Shown here: positions 1 through 9,370 of the stretch, piece after piece
How the letters are laid out: each line of letters starts with the position of its first letter
Numbering within the stretch: the stretch's first letter is position 1
Source: Bidens hawaiensis
Lineage: Eukaryota > Streptophyta > Magnoliopsida > Asterales > Asteraceae
DNA length: 64,000 bases
Reading direction: 5' to 3'
NCBI GenBank assembly: GCA_021521415.1
Contig: JAIQDT010014612.1
Coordinates: 62,001-126,000 of the forward strand
The notes under the pieces: model-generated
What the model was told of the DNA's origin: nothing
What the model saw: the letters and a program-made list of their open reading frames with translations, nothing else
Database searches by the model: none
Program-made: the position numbers and the translations under genes

Positions 1-654
1 CATTTTAAAGTCCACCCTTTCCTAATGTCATGCTACCTCAAGAATGTCAATTTAAGTTGGCAAGTAGTTTTGTAAAGTAGGAAGATTAGGATTGACTTCG
101 ATTTCTCAAATACCAATTCTAACAACTTCGGGTGGTTATAGTTCATCACATAACCTCCCCTTGGTTGATTTAAGTAGGTTATAATTACACATTCAATTAA
201 CATATGACTTCTTTAACTAGCATGATATCCTAAGCAATCCCATTTTCGGATTACCAAGACTTAGAGAAATAGATCATAACTTATATCTCATCATTTCTAA
301 GTACAATATAAGGATCCATGTTTCGATAATTTATCAAAGTATTTCTATTTTTCAAGAACATGAATCGATCATGAACGATTGCCAATAGAATTGACAATCA
401 CCAACTACGAATTTTTGATTTAAGATGATGAAACATTTCTCATCAAAAGATAATTGCAAAACCATGTACTTTACTAGACTACACAACATGTTTTATATAA
501 TCATCAAGTAAAACAAAGCTTCTTCATAGATTTTAGATGGTCAATGGAGTTTAGCTCATAATGAGCATGTTTATGAACATTATGATGGATGATAATAACA
601 AGCACATGATTAAACTAGAACAATCTTACCAAATGTGGACGAATCTTTCTTCTT

Positions 655-698
655 AATGATGATGATGATGGTTGATGATGATGGTTGATGATGATGAC
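655..698. repeat. imperfect GAT/GGTTGAT microsatellite
   Basis: Units of GATGATGATG and GGTTGATGATGAT repeat over about 44 bp, within the stretch that would be transcribed from the minus-strand LTR promoter at 817-824. Confidence 0.8.
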
Positions 699-816
699 CT
701 CCAAGCCTTCAAACTCTTTACTAGATCTTCAATATGAGTGTTAGTGTGTGTTTTTATAAGTGAAAACCAGGTAGAACTCTCTTCAAGGCACACCAAATGA
801 GTGCAACATGAGCCAC

Positions 817-824
817 TATTTATA
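817..824 (-). promoter_or_regulatory. TATA box of the left minus-strand LTR
   Basis: The minus strand reads CTATAAATAG. The nearest GC-rich palindrome starts 17 bp upstream at 841. About 190 bp downstream (near 630) is a possible splice donor, ACATTTG|GTAAGA, so this looks like a leader promoter. There is no transcript evidence. Confidence 0.6.
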
Positions 825-840
825 GGCAATCTGGAGTGAG

Positions 841-1056
841 AAGCACGGCCCCGTGCTTACGTTGGCACTCCCCTGTGCTTACGTAGGCACGCCCCCGTGC
901 ATTTTTATGACATGTGCCAAATTCATTTTATGTTTTCTTGTAGACAACCACAGCCCCATGGTTGAGGAGCACGGCCCCGTGCTTTTGTTCCCAGTTTTTG
1001 TCTTATCTTGTAGATTTTTGTCTTTTCTGGTGTTCAGAAGCATGGGGGCGTGTTTC
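841..1056. repeat. GC-rich palindrome array (AGCACGGCCCCGTGCT family) in U3
   Basis: Three palindromes have centres at 849.5, 871.5 and 893.5, exactly 22 bp apart. Two more are centred at 954.5 and 975.5, and a diverged one lies near 1046. The consensus AGCACGGCCCCGTGCT is a near-perfect 16-bp dyad. The same family recurs at 4425-4462, 4983-5020, 5668-5705, 5782-5816, 6448-6484 and 6557-6590. Confidence 0.9.
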
Positions 1057-1232
1057 TTGTGTTTTCTTCTGTTTTTCTTCATCTGTTCGCTTGTTTCTTC
1101 ATTTGGGGCTTGGTTTCACCTGAAATTACATTTTATTATGATAAGTTGCTTTTTGTGCTATGTTATTTGATAGAAATTGCAGTTTTTAGAGATTATTTGA
1201 TGCTGAAAAGATGTATAATTTTATGTATATCA

Positions 1233-1271
1233 AACATCACCACACTTGAACATTGCTTGTCCTCAAGCAAT
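1233..1271 (-). other. polypurine tract with upstream AGGA-loop hairpin
   Basis: The minus strand shows ATTGCTTG-AGGA-CAAGCAAT (1252-1271), a perfect 8-bp stem with an AGGA loop, then GTTCAAGTGTGGTGATGTT before the LTR. This layout is typical of the 3' end of Athila/Tat Ty3 elements. A second hairpin with the same loop and a different stem is at 2681-2700. Confidence 0.7.
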
Positions 1272-2653
1272 CTATTTATAAATATTCTCTAAAAACAGCA
1301 AACTCGGATTATAGCCATCCCTTAAGCGAGTTCCAAGAAAATGGAAGCAAAATAACCAACCTTAGTGATAAATAAAAAGGAAATTTTGTTTTATGAGCTT
1401 CTGTTTATGCAAAACGTCACGTTCTCACAATGTTCACTCACACTCGATTTTATATGTGATCATACCTGTTATGTATGTATGTGAACACTCTTAGTCAGAA
1501 TGCAACCTGTGATAAATAAGCTTGTAACAAGTTCAAATCTCCACCTTTGTGAAGGGTTGCATAAATCAGAAGGTAACATGGGTTGGTCTTACGTGAGTCG
1601 GGATTTGGTATTTTGTGGCGGTTTAAGGATGATGGTGAGGATGGTAAATACAACTTTTGCTGATTGTCGGGAATCTTGAGATGTCGTTGACAGTTAGCTT
1701 TTTCTCCCGATGATGAAGTAACAATTTTTATTTTTTTATATAACTAGTGACTCTTTTAAGGTCAGATCGTCAAGACCAGTTTTATCGAGGATGTGGATCA
1801 GTTCTTCCTCAATCCTGTTGTGAACATAACTTCCAACTCTAACGGATCGTTCAGCTTTGAGCCTAATAGCCCCCCACCCTCATTAGTTCGATACATTCAT
1901 GCTGAAACTGAGTTTGACTTTTTCAACATCTTCCTTCGTTGGAGCAGTTTCCGCAACCTAAGCAGCGTTCGTATCTTTTTGCTCTTCTTTTCATTGCCTT
2001 TTTGGAAATTCCACAAAATGGTGGCCTTTGTTCGTCTTGGCGCCACTTTTTCCTCACCTTATCGCCAAAGAAAAAGATCTCTCCCTAAGTTCTGGAGGCA
2101 ACCTTGGTTTTGAGAAATGTATGCAGCAAAGGAAATTGAAATCGAAAGAATGCATTTCCAGTTCTTTAGGGTCTGCCGGTAAAAGACTAGTGTTGTATTT
2201 TACCGGTGAGATGGAAAAATTGGTAGGGTTTTGCTTAAGGTTTTTGGGTTTTTTAATTTGGTGAATGGTTTGAGGGAAAGGTGATATCATTACCTTCTTC
2301 TTTATACAACGCTTCATGTGGTCTTGAAATGAATATTTGCGACAAGTTCTAAATCACAAGAAACATATGACTCACTCAAAGCTTCTGCAAAAATATATAT
2401 GGCATGAGGTTTTATCTCACAGTAAAGGAGGAATTGGGTATAAACGCCATATTTGCATAAATTTCTTCTCAATTTTACAAAACTTCTTTTTACTTTTTAC
2501 ACTTTTCTTTGGTTTTAATAGAGTAGTAATTGGTTATTTGCGAAAAATTTTCTTGGATTTCTCTTTAGGTTTTATAAAAATAATCTTTGTTTGCTGCAAA
2601 AATATTTGTTGATTAGAGAATTTTTATAATTATTTTGAGCAAGCGATTGGTCA
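1272..2653. other. non-coding post-accessory region of the minus-strand element
   Basis: A+T-rich sequence with no recognisable gene. A minus-strand stretch at about 1750-1880 reads without stops as a Leu/Glu-rich segment (NRIEEELIHILDKTGLDDL), and another open stretch lies at 2054-2317. Neither matches a family I know. They may be remnants of another accessory ORF. Confidence 0.4.
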
Positions 2654-2700
2654 AGTAATTCCCCTCCCCACATTTGAATCTCACATTGTCCTCAATGTGA
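2654..2700 (-). other. second AGGA-loop hairpin plus polypurine-like tract
   Basis: The minus strand has TCACATTG-AGGA-CAATGTGA (2681-2700), then ATTCAAATGTGGGGAGGGG, a strong purine tract. Loop, stem length and downstream text match the copy at 1233-1271 but the stem sequence differs. It may be an internal polypurine tract or the relic of another 3' end. The stretch 2701-3129 holds no gene I can support. Confidence 0.6.
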
Positions 2701-3129
2701 AAAGATTCATGAAAAGATAAAAATTCTAATTGAGTATGGTGGGTTAAAAGGGAGAGGTACTTCCCTACGGGCTAACGAAATTTCAACAGAGCGTCCCCTA
2801 TTTATCGTCCGTTTTCCAGTTTTGTACCTGTGTAATATAAAACTGCAAACAAGCATAAACAACCAAGCAAAATTTGCTGAAAATTAGGTATGAAATCATC
2901 CATCCCTTGCCCTATCGGGCTAAATAAGTACCTACCATAATGTCTTGGCACCCACGGCCATAAAAGTGTCCAACCAAACCAATATATAAATAAGTAAGAC
3001 ATAAAGTAAATCGTTTAAAACACACATAATAATAATAATAATTTTATAAAGATACTACCAACCCCTTGCCCGTGCCTGACCTACCAGTGCCGCCAGTCAT
3101 CAGTTACCCGTGTCCGGGTCAAATGTTCC

Positions 3130-4364
3130 CTACTGCCTATCCATGCGATAGCCCAACCGATCGATCTCTCGCCTCGTCTCTGCATATTCGGCTGCCCTCT
3201 GTGCATCGGATGCAGCCATCTGTTCCGTGATCCTGTCAAATGATGCGGTAGTGTTAGCTGAGAATTGATCAATGATTCCATACAGACCCTCGAAAAAGTA
3301 TACGCTGTCGTATGACGAGCTGGGGCCGGCCCCTTATGAAGATGGGCCTCCTCTCTGATGGTAGGTGCGGCGGCGGTACTGTTTAGGCGGTGATCCTCGT
3401 CTTTCATGCACATCCTTAAGCATCATCTCTGCAGGGTCTTCGGGGTTCCAAACTTGGTTATACTTATCACAGAACCTTCACACATCCGTGTTTTGACTGA
3501 TCCGCTGAACCATCTGCATGCTTTGGCAATAATCAAGGCTGAGAGCTATTGGATCTGGGCTTCGGGTCCTTTCTCTGTCCACATCATAGGCCCCATAAAG
3601 GTTGTAGATCCAAGGGTCACCAAAAATTGGGGTGTTTCCTTTGGCAGTTGCATTTTTCATGAAAAGCTTGCAAAATAATAACGTGATGTTGCATGGTTCA
3701 TCATTCTTCACGCAATACAATGCCCAAAGATCCCTCAAGTTAACAACCCCCTCACTTTGACCTCGAGCCGTGGTAGTGTGACTGAGCAGACGGTGAATGT
3801 ATCTCATGAGTGGCCACGTAGTGCTGTGCTCTTTGAGACGCTTGCATTGTATTCCTCAGTACCATAACTCAGTTGTTCCCATGCTTCTAGCCTTGTGTTC
3901 CCTGCTTCAGCTTCATCATCAGCATCTTCATCTGCAAATGTTGTTTTAGCATTAAACCAGGTTTTTGAGTCAGTTTCCGCGGTTGTGTAGATTCCTAGAT
4001 CAATTCCCAGTTGGGTGATAGAAGTTGTGTGCCATTCACCCCCACATCTAAATTCGATTGCATCTTCATCCCACATGTCCAATTTCTTCTTCTTTATGTT
4101 GAAAGAGGCCAAGAACTCCTTTGTCAGTTTTGTAACTGCCTCTCCCATTTGATGAAAGACCCTTCTCCACGGCCCTTTCACACATGTCTTGTATCGGTCC
4201 CATTGATTAACTTGGCGCAATGTGTTTCTGCAAGCGTAGAAGTTTGGTTCTAGAAATCGTCGGTTTAGGTAGGTTAGTTTTGCATTAGCTTGTCTGTTCC
4301 TTGCACTGCGTCCGGGAAAGACCAGAAATGCATGAACATCGTCCTCATACTCGGCCATCTGCAT
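3130..4364 (-). pseudogene. accessory gene c: post-pol ORF (putative plant transposon protein type), broken
   Basis: Reading on the minus strand from 4364, about 400 codons are recoverable across several breaks. The first 186 codons (3804-4364) are open and include WRRVFHQMGEAVTKL, a Phe-rich block with FRCGGEWHT, then LGIDLGIYT. This pattern resembles the domain usually labelled putative plant transposon protein in post-pol ORFs of Athila-type elements. A frameshift leads into 3478-3807 (LRDLWALYCV), and a third piece (3130-3413) is a likely coiled coil rich in Glu, Arg and Ala with internal stops. The start sits directly after a good splice acceptor (CAATATGCAG|ATG), so the gene probably had an untranslated first exon. 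No signal peptide or membrane segment is visible, so it is not envelope-like. Function unknown. Confidence 0.65.
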
Positions 4365-4424
4365 ATTGTATCCAAATTAGTCAAATTTAAACGAAAAATT
4401 TCATTATGCTGGAACAGAGAGAAA

Positions 4425-4462
4425 AGCACGGCGTCGTGCTTTCAAAAGCACGGTACCGTGCT
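4425..4462. repeat. palindrome pair in the candidate intron of gene c
   Basis: AGCACGGCGTCGTGCT (4425-4440) and AGCACGGTACCGTGCT (4447-4462) are perfect or near-perfect 16-bp dyads with centres 22 bp apart. They lie about 60 bp upstream of the gene c start on the minus strand, inside the proposed leader intron (4838 to 4366). Confidence 0.9.
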
Positions 4463-4838
4463 GCTGCTTCTATTCAGTTCCTATTTATTTTGACTTTGTT
4501 TGACTAAAAGGTAACCATGATTCGTGATGTTTAAGGCACAACTCGTGTTTTTAATATTAATTTCTACGTTATTCAGATTCGAACCTTCGTTTCTAACCAG
4601 TTGTAACAATTGGGTTTATTAGTTTGTTGGGTATTCATCTCTAGATCCAAAACCTGAATGGTTATTTTCAATTAAATCTTAACAATCAATTATTCAACAA
4701 TCTATTCACATAAACTAATAGAATAACCCATATCATTTTCGGGTTTAGACCATATTTGGTCAATTTGAGAGATTTTAGGGTTAAACTAAACCTAGAATGA
4801 TGAATTTGAACAATATAATCGTTAAATTAACAAACCTT

Positions 4839-5020
4839 TGGTTCGAAATTGAGATTTGATGAAGAAATTAGTGAAATAGGGTTTGGTCGGCGGTTTGTTG
4901 TTCAGAAACGAAGTGGGTGTTAGGGTTAATGGTTGAGAAAAGTTACTTTAATAAAAAAACTAGTAACTGCACTGAACATAAAAGCACGGCGCCATGCTTT
5001 GGGAAGCACGGTACCGTGCT
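4839..5020 (-). promoter_or_regulatory. candidate promoter and first exon of gene c
   Basis: On the minus strand a palindrome pair (4983-4998 and 5005-5020, centres 22 bp apart) is followed by a weak TATA-like TTTATTAAAG near 4947-4956. Next comes a C/A-rich leader with a good donor, CCAAAG|GTTTGT, at about 4838. The acceptor would be the CAG just before the gene c ATG. This is sequence inference only. Confidence 0.45.
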
Positions 5021-5274
5021 GCATAATGCAGACAGTTTTTCTTTGATTTTGTTTATTTGTCGAGCTGGTTCGTTTTTAACTGATTTTCTTTGCGGGTTAG
5101 TTTAAGATAGTAATTAAAAGTCCTAAATTTCATTAAAACATAAAACGTAAAGACATGATTAAACATAGAAGAAATGAAAAGTACAACAACAATCCTAGGC
5201 TTTAACACATAACACTAGCTGGAGCAACTTCTGCGTAAAACAAAGTCGGGACTTCAACGACCACCATTCCCGAA

Positions 5275-5595
5275 CTAGTCTTGAATGTGTGGTGGTGCTC
5301 GTTTGGCTTCCAAAAGCCCGGATAGCTTTTTTTCGAGCTTTACGATTTCCTGGTTGAGAAAGTTGAGCCTGGAAGCCACATCTTTGTGGTGGCCATCCAA
5401 AACATGGAAGTTTTCGAAACGAAGTAGTTCGACTTTGTTGATTAGCTCGATTACTGGAGCTTTGGTTTGAATGTTGCTTTCGAATTGGTCCCTCATGATG
5501 CATTGTAGCCTCATAACCTCCTCCTCAATATTTGAGGAAGATTCATGTTGGTTGCCTTTCGTCACTGGCCTCCATTCAACCTTCTTGCTTTCCAT
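5275..5595 (-). CDS. accessory gene b: small coiled-coil protein, 106 aa
   Basis: Open from an ATG at 5595 to a stop at 5275. The protein is charged and heptad-like from about residue 20 to 95 (IEEEVMRLQ, ELINKVELLR, LNFLNQEIVKLEKKLSGLL), so a coiled coil is likely. No catalytic motif, signal peptide or membrane segment is visible. On the minus strand it lies 51 bp downstream of a TATA box (5646-5652), with a palindrome pair just upstream of that (5668-5705). Gene a at 6071-6358 has the same layout and size, so a and b may be tandem paralogues. It could be a fragment of a larger accessory protein. Function unknown. Confidence 0.5.
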   Translation of the reverse strand: MESKKVEWRPVTKGNQHESSSNIEEEVMRLQCIMRDQFESNIQTKAPVIELINKVELLRFENFHVLDGHHKDVASRLNFLNQEIVKLEKKLSGLLEAKRAPPHIQD

Positions 5596-5645
5596 TTCAG
5601 TAATGTTGTATTTGGTGTGAATGGAATAGTGAGTTTATGCATGCA

Positions 5646-5816
5646 TTATATAGAGACTGGAAAGTCGAACTCGGCCCCGTGCGTTTGGAAGCACGGCCCC
5701 GTGCTGCTAGGGGTATAAATGTTTATGAGTCAGAGAATTGTACGGAGTCCGCACGTATCATGCTGAAGATTCTATGGTGACCACGGCCTCGTGCTTATGG
5801 AAGCATGGCCCGTGCT
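5646..5816 (-). promoter_or_regulatory. promoter of gene b: TATA box with two palindrome pairs
   Basis: The minus strand reads CTCTATATAATG at the TATA (5646-5652). The first palindrome pair is centred at 5675.5 and 5697.5 (22 bp apart). A second pair is centred at 5787.5 and about 5809, 112 bp further upstream. One copy in the distal pair has lost a base. The stretch 5817-6070 contains no feature I can name. Confidence 0.6.
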
Positions 5817-6070
5817 TTTTGTCACTGATGTTTTTCTTATATTTTTCAGCAAAATGCGAGAGCTGGAATTCTTAAAATGATGTTTAGTATGTTATTTTAG
5901 AAGTTTGGTCATCCTAAAAATTACTTTTCATTAAAATTAAAACGTCCTAAAACAATACGGGATAAGCCCGGTTTTCCTAAGAATAAGAAAATATTCGGGT
6001 TAAGCCCGAAGTTCCTAGCACACTGTGCGTAATGCACTTGTTTACACATGAAAAAAGAAAATTAAGTTTC

Positions 6071-6358
6071 CTAGATATCCCCGAAAGGTTCTCTTCCTCC
6101 GAATGGCCCTGGTGGTAAAAAGTACGTGAAACCGAGAACTTGAAACTGGAGTTGTTCATTGACGTTTCGAAGTTCCATTTTCATGTTTTTCACTGATTCG
6201 GTGAGTTGAACGAGGCGCATCTCAGCTAGGAGATTCATTTCGGTGAGTTACTTAATGAGTTCTTGAAGTTTCAAGAGAAGCTCGGTTTTGGAAACATGAC
6301 GGGTATCGTTTCTCGGTTGTCGAGGAACGGGAATTGCTTCACTCATTTCAGTAGGCAT
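6071..6358 (-). pseudogene. accessory gene a: small coiled-coil ORF with one internal stop
   Basis: From an ATG at 6358 the minus strand reads about 95 codons to a TAG at 6071-6073, interrupted by one TAA at about codon 38. The part after the stop has heptad-like spacing (LAEMRLVQLTESVKNMKMEL), then a Pro/Gly-rich end (FLPPGPFGGREPFGDI). A TATA box lies 65 bp upstream and a palindrome pair just beyond it, the same order as in gene b. No known domain. Function unknown. Confidence 0.45.
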
Positions 6359-6422
6359 GTTAAATTTTCAGAGAGGATTGTTTTGGTGTTGGTTGGTGCA
6401 AGGAATGCATTGGCAAGAGGTG

Positions 6423-6590
6423 CCTTTTATAGCCAACTAGATACCTAAGCACGACCCCATGCTTTTGGAAGCACGGCCCGTGTTTTTACTCGACAATTCT
6501 GTTACAAACCAGCCTGACTGAGATTTTTGCAGCGTAGATTCCGGCCCGCAATTTCTGGCACGACACCGTGCTTAAGCACTCCCCCGTTTT
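6423..6590 (-). promoter_or_regulatory. promoter of gene a: TATA box with two palindrome pairs
   Basis: The minus strand has GGCTATAAAAGG (6423-6434), a strong TATA box. A palindrome pair is centred at 6455.5 and about 6477, starting 17 bp upstream of the TATA. A more decayed pair is centred at 6564.5 and 6582.5, about 109 bp upstream of the first. The two-pair layout mirrors gene b. Confidence 0.6.
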
Positions 6591-6798
6591 TGGATTATTT
6601 TTGGGAATTAATTCTTTTAAACCACTTTATTTAATATAATAATAATAATAATTAAATAAATTATTTTATTAAAAACCGACTATAATACTTGTGTTTCTCG
6701 TATCTCTCGTCCGTGTATGTACGTTATGTGTAATTAATTATACATATATGTATATATACGTATATATAATATCACGTAAACTAATATTTTTGGATTAA

Positions 6799-6821
6799 TA
6801 TATATATATATATATATATAC
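6799..6821. repeat. AT dinucleotide microsatellite
   Basis: A run of TA repeats of about 22 bp inside the A+T-rich part of LTR copy A. Confidence 0.9.
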
Positions 6822-7256
6822 ATAAAAGGCAAACTTTATATATATTTATATACTTTAACAAACTTATAGTTTTTAAAGATGTATTTTATTCATATAATAT
6901 TTTTATTTATTATATTAAATATTATAATATACTTTTAAATGGATTAATCAACTAATAATATTTTTAAAGATGTATTTTACTTATATAATATTATATAATA
7001 CTTTATTTATAATTTAACAAACTAATAATTTTTCATATAATATCTTTATATAAAATAAAATACTATATTAATTATGATTAAAAAGATATGATATGACTTA
7101 ATAATAATTATAATTATCGAGCTTTCTTAATCGATCTAGTTCATTAACTTAGCGTATCCATATTCTATTTTCCTTATTAGGCCTTATCGTCAACGCGTGA
7201 TTTCCGCGAATCGTCATTCTTATTGTTATCTATTTCACTTATGTTCGTCTATTAAG

Positions 7257-7642
7257 GTGAGTACCACATTCCCTCTTTTAAAACTCATTTTATACTGATT
7301 TGGGGACATATGCTTTAATAATTATTTCCCTACTATTTAATACACAAACTGCAACTATTGTCACTTGTGTTTAACGATTTGTACCTTACTCGTTATATGC
7401 TTATTTGCTTTATGTGAACCGCATTCGGCGAGGTCCAACATAATCTCAGAAAAGTATGATCATACAACAGTCTTAATAGCTTCGTGCTTTTTGACAACTC
7501 ATTATTTACTCATTGGTTGAATTTCTTAGCTCGTTTAACTTTGTTGCACATTTATTATCTATTATATATATACATCAAAACTTGTGTGCTTCTCACTCAA
7601 CCTTATGTTGACCAATCTACTTTATTTTCAACGCATATGCAG
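7257..7642 (+). other. candidate LTR intron in copy A
   Basis: Donor TTAAG|GTGAGT at 7257 and acceptor CATATGCAG at 7642 give 386 bp. The same donor and acceptor positions occur in LTR copy C (42336-42748, 413 bp) and in the related LTR at 24891 (26465-26844, 380 bp). In copy B the donor is intact and the acceptor is changed to CAT. Confidence 0.45.
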
Positions 7643-7885
7643 GTCATCGTGTGATGTGAAGTAGTTCAAGTTTGGAAGATCACTTAAGGAATAACGTTAA
7701 AGAAATTAAATGAGACAATTGTTTATGGTTTTCGCACTATTTGATTTTGTTTGGATATTGTATGAAATATTTGTTTTATTTGAATTTAAATAAATAGACA
7801 TTGGAATTTATAATATTGCATGATATTACCTTGAGAGCTGTGAGCAATCAGTTCACGTCCCGGAATTTCCGCCATAGGTTGGGGT

Positions 7886-8258
7886 GTGGCAATGAGGTCC
7901 GACGAGTCTTTCGAGGAAGTTTGGGAAAGATTCAATGACCTCCTTTTTTGTTGTCCCCATCATGGTTTAGATAAGTGGATTCTTATCGAGAAATTCTACA
8001 ATGGAGCCACACAACACGTGAGAGAGATGTTGAGCCAGACTGCTAATGGGAACCTCCTCAAGAACAAAGATCCCGATGAGTGCGTCGTCCTTTTTGATGA
8101 TCTAGCAGCGAGCTACGAGGGGCACGGCGGCAGAAATTACCCCACGTCATCGAGAGGAGTACTTCAAGTCGATTTGAGCACTAGCATGAAGGCTCATATT
8201 GATGTTTTAAACAAACTCGTTATAGATTTGATCGTTAAGAGCATCGCAAAGTGTGAGG
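7886..8258 (+). pseudogene. gag: Athila gag fragment (capsid region)
   Basis: The open frame contains DESFEEVWERFNDLLFCCPHH, then KWILIEKFYNG, the conserved retrotransposon gag pattern of Athila/Tat elements (ESxxExWERFxxLLxxCPHHG...FYNGL). It starts abruptly after LTR copy A, so the first few codons (7886-7891) come from the LTR. It is cut at 8258 by the solo LTR. The next residues (KCEV) continue at 10547 into the zinc-knuckle region. The protein would form the virus-like particle core. Broken by nested insertion. Confidence 0.85.
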
Positions 8259-9106
8259 TGTAACAACTCGGATCTTCTAAATTTATATTCATTAATCGTA
8301 ACCTAACCGCTTTTATGTTCGGGAAATATTATTAATAAATTATAACTTTTATCAAAAAATTATTAATTTTATCTTAATTGTTTATTATATTTATTTATTA
8401 AATATGAATTTAACTTTGAAAGATATACAATTTCAATCCTAGACTATAATTTAGCCCATTTTTGTTTCCATCTCCAAAGTTCAGGGGTTTTATGCAAAAT
8501 CTGAAATTTAATTTATTTACTATATTATAAATAAGAAAAAATCCTTTAACCCAAACCCTATAATCAATATCCATGGACCAAACCCGTAACCGTAACCCGT
8601 TTGTTAACTTGTACCATAATCTAAGCGTTATAAACAAAATTGATTGTGTAAGATCGCCTACATGTGAATTACGAACTATGCCGACACAACTAATTAGGAA
8701 AACAAGATTATATTGATACGAAATTACTTATTTACGAAACCGTTTATACTATATTGTAAAATACCATTTAGAGAGCATGAAAATCCAATTAATCATGCCC
8801 ACAACATCCTTATGATATCGCAAATAAAATCCCTCTGCTTAATCGTGTTTTCATTGCTTGCTATTAAGGATTCGGCTCCTCGTATTAGCCGTCACTGCCT
8901 TGATCAGTTAACCAGATTCGGATCTTCATACTTGGTAATTGTTTACATGTTTAGATTCGCCTTAATGCACTCCTCAATAGCCCCATGGTTAATTGGCCAA
9001 TTGATTAAAGATCTGGCCAATTGATCCTATTAGGGTTCTTAGTTTAACTAGTTCATCCGTATGTCTGGTTATATATTTTTCGATTATGAGTTTATATCAA
9101 CTGGTC

Positions 9107-9190
9107 GCTCAAAGCAGTTGGTTTGTTGGTGTGGGTTACAGATTGTTGGGCTGGAGGGTGCGGGTTCGAGCCCTTCTAGACCCATTTTTT
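9107..9190 (+). other. tRNA-like unit in LTR copy B
   Basis: A degenerate A box, TGGTTTGTTGG (9119-9129), lies 44 bp from a B box, GGTTCGAGCC (9163-9172), the spacing seen in tRNA genes. A degenerate T-arm surrounds the B box. A run of seven T follows at 9184-9190, a typical RNA polymerase III terminator. No canonical tRNA fold is complete. Confidence 0.55.
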
Positions 9191-9331
9191 TATATTATTT
9201 TTGGTTAATACCTTTAAGTGGTTATTTTGATGTATTAAGTCATGTAAATTGTATTATAAATTGGTAATTAATTCATATTTTGTTAAAAACCGACATATTA
9301 ATGGATCAATTTTTCGAACCTTGGTTAAACC

Positions 9332-9338
<7 letters not shown>

Positions 9339-9369
<31 letters not shown>

Positions 9370-9370
9370 A
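9339..9370. repeat. TA/TG microsatellite
   Basis: (TA)n followed by (TG)n within LTR copy B. Confidence 0.9.

Larger units (their letters stand above)
1..1232 (-). mobile_element. LTR of a minus-strand Athila-like element (left edge)
   Basis: On the minus strand a purine-rich tract and hairpin (1233-1271) are followed at 1232 by TGATATAC, the expected start of a 3' LTR. Leftward come a GC-rich palindrome array (841-1056), a TATA box (817-824) and a leader-like stretch. A possible far end is the plus-strand TGATATCC at 223, nearly the inverse of the start, which would give an LTR of about 1.0 kb. No second LTR copy or target duplication is visible, so this end is uncertain. I see no gene in 1-222. 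Confidence 0.5.
6671..7891 (+). mobile_element. truncated Tekay-type LTR (copy A)
   Basis: From AAAAACCGAC (6671) to GTGTGGCA (7891) the sequence is homologous to the right half of LTR copy B (about 9285-10546) and, up to the ATGCAGGTCATCG block near 7650, to copy C. Shared blocks include AAGGTGAGTACCACATTCC, GTATGATCATAC, ATGCAGGTCATCG and, with B, the terminal CTTGAGAGCTGTG. The left half is missing. The break with the palindrome region lies between 6590 and 6670. A candidate intron occupies 7257-7642. It abuts the Athila gag fragment at 7892. Confidence 0.75.

Noticed and set aside
853..1292. overlapping plus-strand ORFs at 853-1292
   Set aside because: They are read through the palindromes and T-rich U3 sequence on the strand opposite to the LTR.
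1793..2113. 106-codon plus-strand ORF
   Set aside because: Phe/Ser-rich and opposite to the element; the minus strand of the same region reads as well or better.
841..6590. CRISPR-like array
   Set aside because: The palindromes are in pairs or triples with different, non-spacer-like text between them, in plant nuclear repeats, without cas genes.
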